Source: Victivallales bacterium
Lineage (GTDB): Bacteria > Verrucomicrobiota > Lentisphaeria > Oligosphaerales > Oligosphaeraceae
Length of the DNA: 14,191 bases
NCBI GenBank assembly: GCA_017963875.1
Contig: JAGCTA010000116.1
Location: 1 to 14,191 of the forward strand
Direction of reading: 5' to 3'
Under the pieces are notes generated by a model that had not been told where the DNA came from, ran no database searches, and worked only from the letters and a program-made list of their open reading frames with translations. Positions 12,740 to 14,191 of the stretch are shown one piece after another; the stretch's first letter is position 1, and every line of letters begins with the position of its first letter. Made by a program: the position numbers and the translations under genes.

Positions 12740-14191
12740 TTATTTCCCCAGTCCTTTGAAGTACTCTTCAACCAGTCTGCGGTATTTGTCAGGCGGGGTG
12801 ACGAATTCACGATGGAGTTGCAGATTGTGCATTTTCTCAAACTGGCGGAGGTATTCAGCGGTGATATTCATTGCCTGATTGATGGTATCGAGCATGGCTT
12901 GGGCCTTCTGCGCATTATCGCTGTCTCCAAAGCCTTCTGGCAGACTGTGTTTTGCATCTGACAGACGCTTGTCTTCCAAAAGTTGGTTTAGTTTGTCAAG
13001 CAACTTCTCTGTCCTTTGCTGAGTCCGCTGGAGTTGCTGGTTCGCCCGTTGGGCATTTTCGTCATTCATCGCCTGTTTGGTTGTCTCGGCTGTTTTTTCA
13101 AGTTGCTGAAGCATCTGTCGTAGTTGCTCAGGCGTGTAGTTGGGCATCGAGTCTGCCGTCTTGTCGATATCGTTCGCGAGTTTTTCGAGTGATTCCGCTG
13201 CTTTCGACTGTTCTGTCTCGGCTCGTTCGAAACGCTTGTAGAGCAATGCGTTTGCAGCCTTTTTCTGCTTGCCGATAATGTCTTCCTTGGAGATGTTATC
13301 CGCATGGTTCCGCATCTGTTTTGCGGTTTCAGGGAGGGTATTGTCAAGTTGTCCAGCGAATTGTTCGATTCGTTGCTTAAGAGTCTCTGTCTGGGAGCGC
13401 AGGGCATCCTGTTGTTTTTTTGCCTCCTTGCGCTGCTCGTCGGATAAACTATTCTCCTGCTGTAGTTTTTGAAGGTTTTCAGATTTTTGTGCTGCTTCCT
13501 TTTGTTTTCCTGCAAGTTGTTTTGCCTGCTGTGCCAGTTGTTTAGCCTGATTGGTATCGTGCTGTCTAAGGGCGTTTTCAAGTTGTTCCTGTGCATCGAC
13601 GAGATGTTGCAGTGAGCGTTTTGCATGAATAGACGCCGTCTGGACATTGTTGCGTCTGAATGCCGCGATGGTGCCGCTCATTTCATTTTGGGCGTTTTGC
13701 AGGGAATTGCGCGCTGGTTCAGCCTCATCAAGATTGTTAAGGGAATGTTGGAGCGTCCCAGTATCGTTTCGTATCGTCTGTTGAGTTTCGGCAAGCGCGG
13801 TCGTGGGCGTGTCGTTATGTTGCGCGGCGGCTATAAGTGAATCCTGCCTAGCAATGATTTCTCGCAAGGTCTGAATCGCCTTTTCAAGAAGTTGCGCGTT
13901 GGCTTGTTGGTCTTGGCTATCATCAGAGGATTCTTCCTTTTCTTCCTCGTTATTCTTGCTGTTTTCATCCTGTTGTCCGTCATTTTTTGCCTTGTCGGAC
14001 TTCATTTTATTTTTCATAAGTTCACTTTCAATTCGGATAAGTGCCGCCAATGCGTTTTCCTGATGTGTGATGCTTGATTCTGTATTTGTTTTCTGCAATT
14101 CTTCGACGGCGTTGGCGAGTTCGTCGGCGCATGTATTGAAGAACGTTTTGAAGGGTTCTGGAACTGAGGGAGCATGGTCACTTTCCTGCAA
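12740..14191 (-). CDS. C-terminal part of a large Q-rich coiled-coil protein (DUF4175-like end), cut by window edge
   Basis: At least 483 residues, open at the right window edge; the first codon seen, TTG, is probably internal leucine rather than a start. The sequence is almost all helical heptads rich in Gln, Glu, Lys, Ala and Asn, with an acidic linker (about 63-95: NDGQQDENSKNNEEEKEESS-like). Many AQQAKQLAGKQKEA-type repeats suggest long coiled coils. No membrane segment is present in the visible part. The end FVTPPDKYRRLVEEYFKGLGK resembles the PPEYRELVEEYFRxL terminus of large membrane proteins with coiled-coil tails (DUF4175-type) found in planctomycete and verrucomicrobial genomes, where they often sit beside MoxR/BatA-type genes. 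That assignment is from the motif only, and the missing N-terminus would decide it. It converges on the yejB-like gene. Confidence 0.75.
   Translation of the reverse strand: MQESDHAPSVPEPFKTFFNTCADELANAVEELQKTNTESSITHQENALAALIRIESELMKNKMKSDKAKNDGQQDENSKNNEEEKEESSDDSQDQQANAQLLEKAIQTLREIIARQDSLIAAAQHNDTPTTALAETQQTIRNDTGTLQHSLNNLDEAEPARNSLQNAQNEMSGTIAAFRRNNVQTASIHAKRSLQHLVDAQEQLENALRQHDTNQAKQLAQQAKQLAGKQKEAAQKSENLQKLQQENSLSDEQRKEAKKQQDALRSQTETLKQRIEQFAGQLDNTLPETAKQMRNHADNISKEDIIGKQKKAANALLYKRFERAETEQSKAAESLEKLANDIDKTADSMPNYTPEQLRQMLQQLEKTAETTKQAMNDENAQRANQQLQRTQQRTEKLLDKLNQLLEDKRLSDAKHSLPEGFGDSDNAQKAQAMLDTINQAMNITAEYLRQFEKMHNLQLHREFVTPPDKYRRLVEEYFKGLGK

Noticed and set aside
14189..14191. TTG at the right edge as the true start of the coiled-coil protein
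   Set aside because: The frame simply runs into the window edge, and the visible sequence begins in mid-protein character, so the start probably lies outside.

Overview
The window reads as chromosomal DNA of a Gram-negative-type bacterium. It has a lipoprotein signal peptide, a transmembrane Hanks-type Ser/Thr kinase, a YejB-type peptide permease and a Q-rich coiled-coil protein ending in a PPxxYRxLVEEYF motif. This mixture, with compact fused shikimate genes, would fit the PVC group (Lentisphaerae, Kiritimatiellae or Verrucomicrobia-like). That placement is an inference; no rRNA or marker gene is present.

Left half (1-7273, minus strand): one tightly packed aromatic amino acid operon, transcribed right to left. 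The order is DAHP synthase (aroF), chorismate mutase-prephenate dehydratase with ACT domain (pheA), a 1150-residue fusion of prephenate dehydrogenase, chorismate synthase, type I dehydroquinase and shikimate dehydrogenase (TyrA-AroC-AroD-AroE), a fused shikimate kinase-dehydroquinate synthase (AroK-AroB), and the first 91 residues of EPSP synthase (aroA), cut by the window edge. The five reading frames are separated by 2 nt, 1 nt, a 4-nt ATGA overlap and another ATGA overlap. Together they carry all seven shikimate steps plus both prephenate branches. Inside the TyrA domain lies a roughly 178-bp hairpin-rich element with 12-bp terminal inverted repeats and 5-bp flanking direct repeats. It adds 61 codons in frame.

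Upstream of aroF is a gene-poor stretch of about 500 bp (7274-7773). It holds a good sigma-70-like promoter, a perfect hairpin and a strong intrinsic terminator facing the operon. A short upstream segment can pair with the 5' arm of that terminator, so the stretch looks like an attenuator leader.

Middle (7774-9815, minus strand): an EamA/DMT-family membrane transporter, a small lipoprotein of unknown function and a LOG-family protein.

Right (9978-12731, plus strand): a Ser/Thr kinase with one membrane segment and an extracytoplasmic C-terminal domain, followed 18 nt later by a YejB-like permease. From 12740 to the window end, on the minus strand and convergent with them, is the C-terminal part of a large Q-rich coiled-coil protein.
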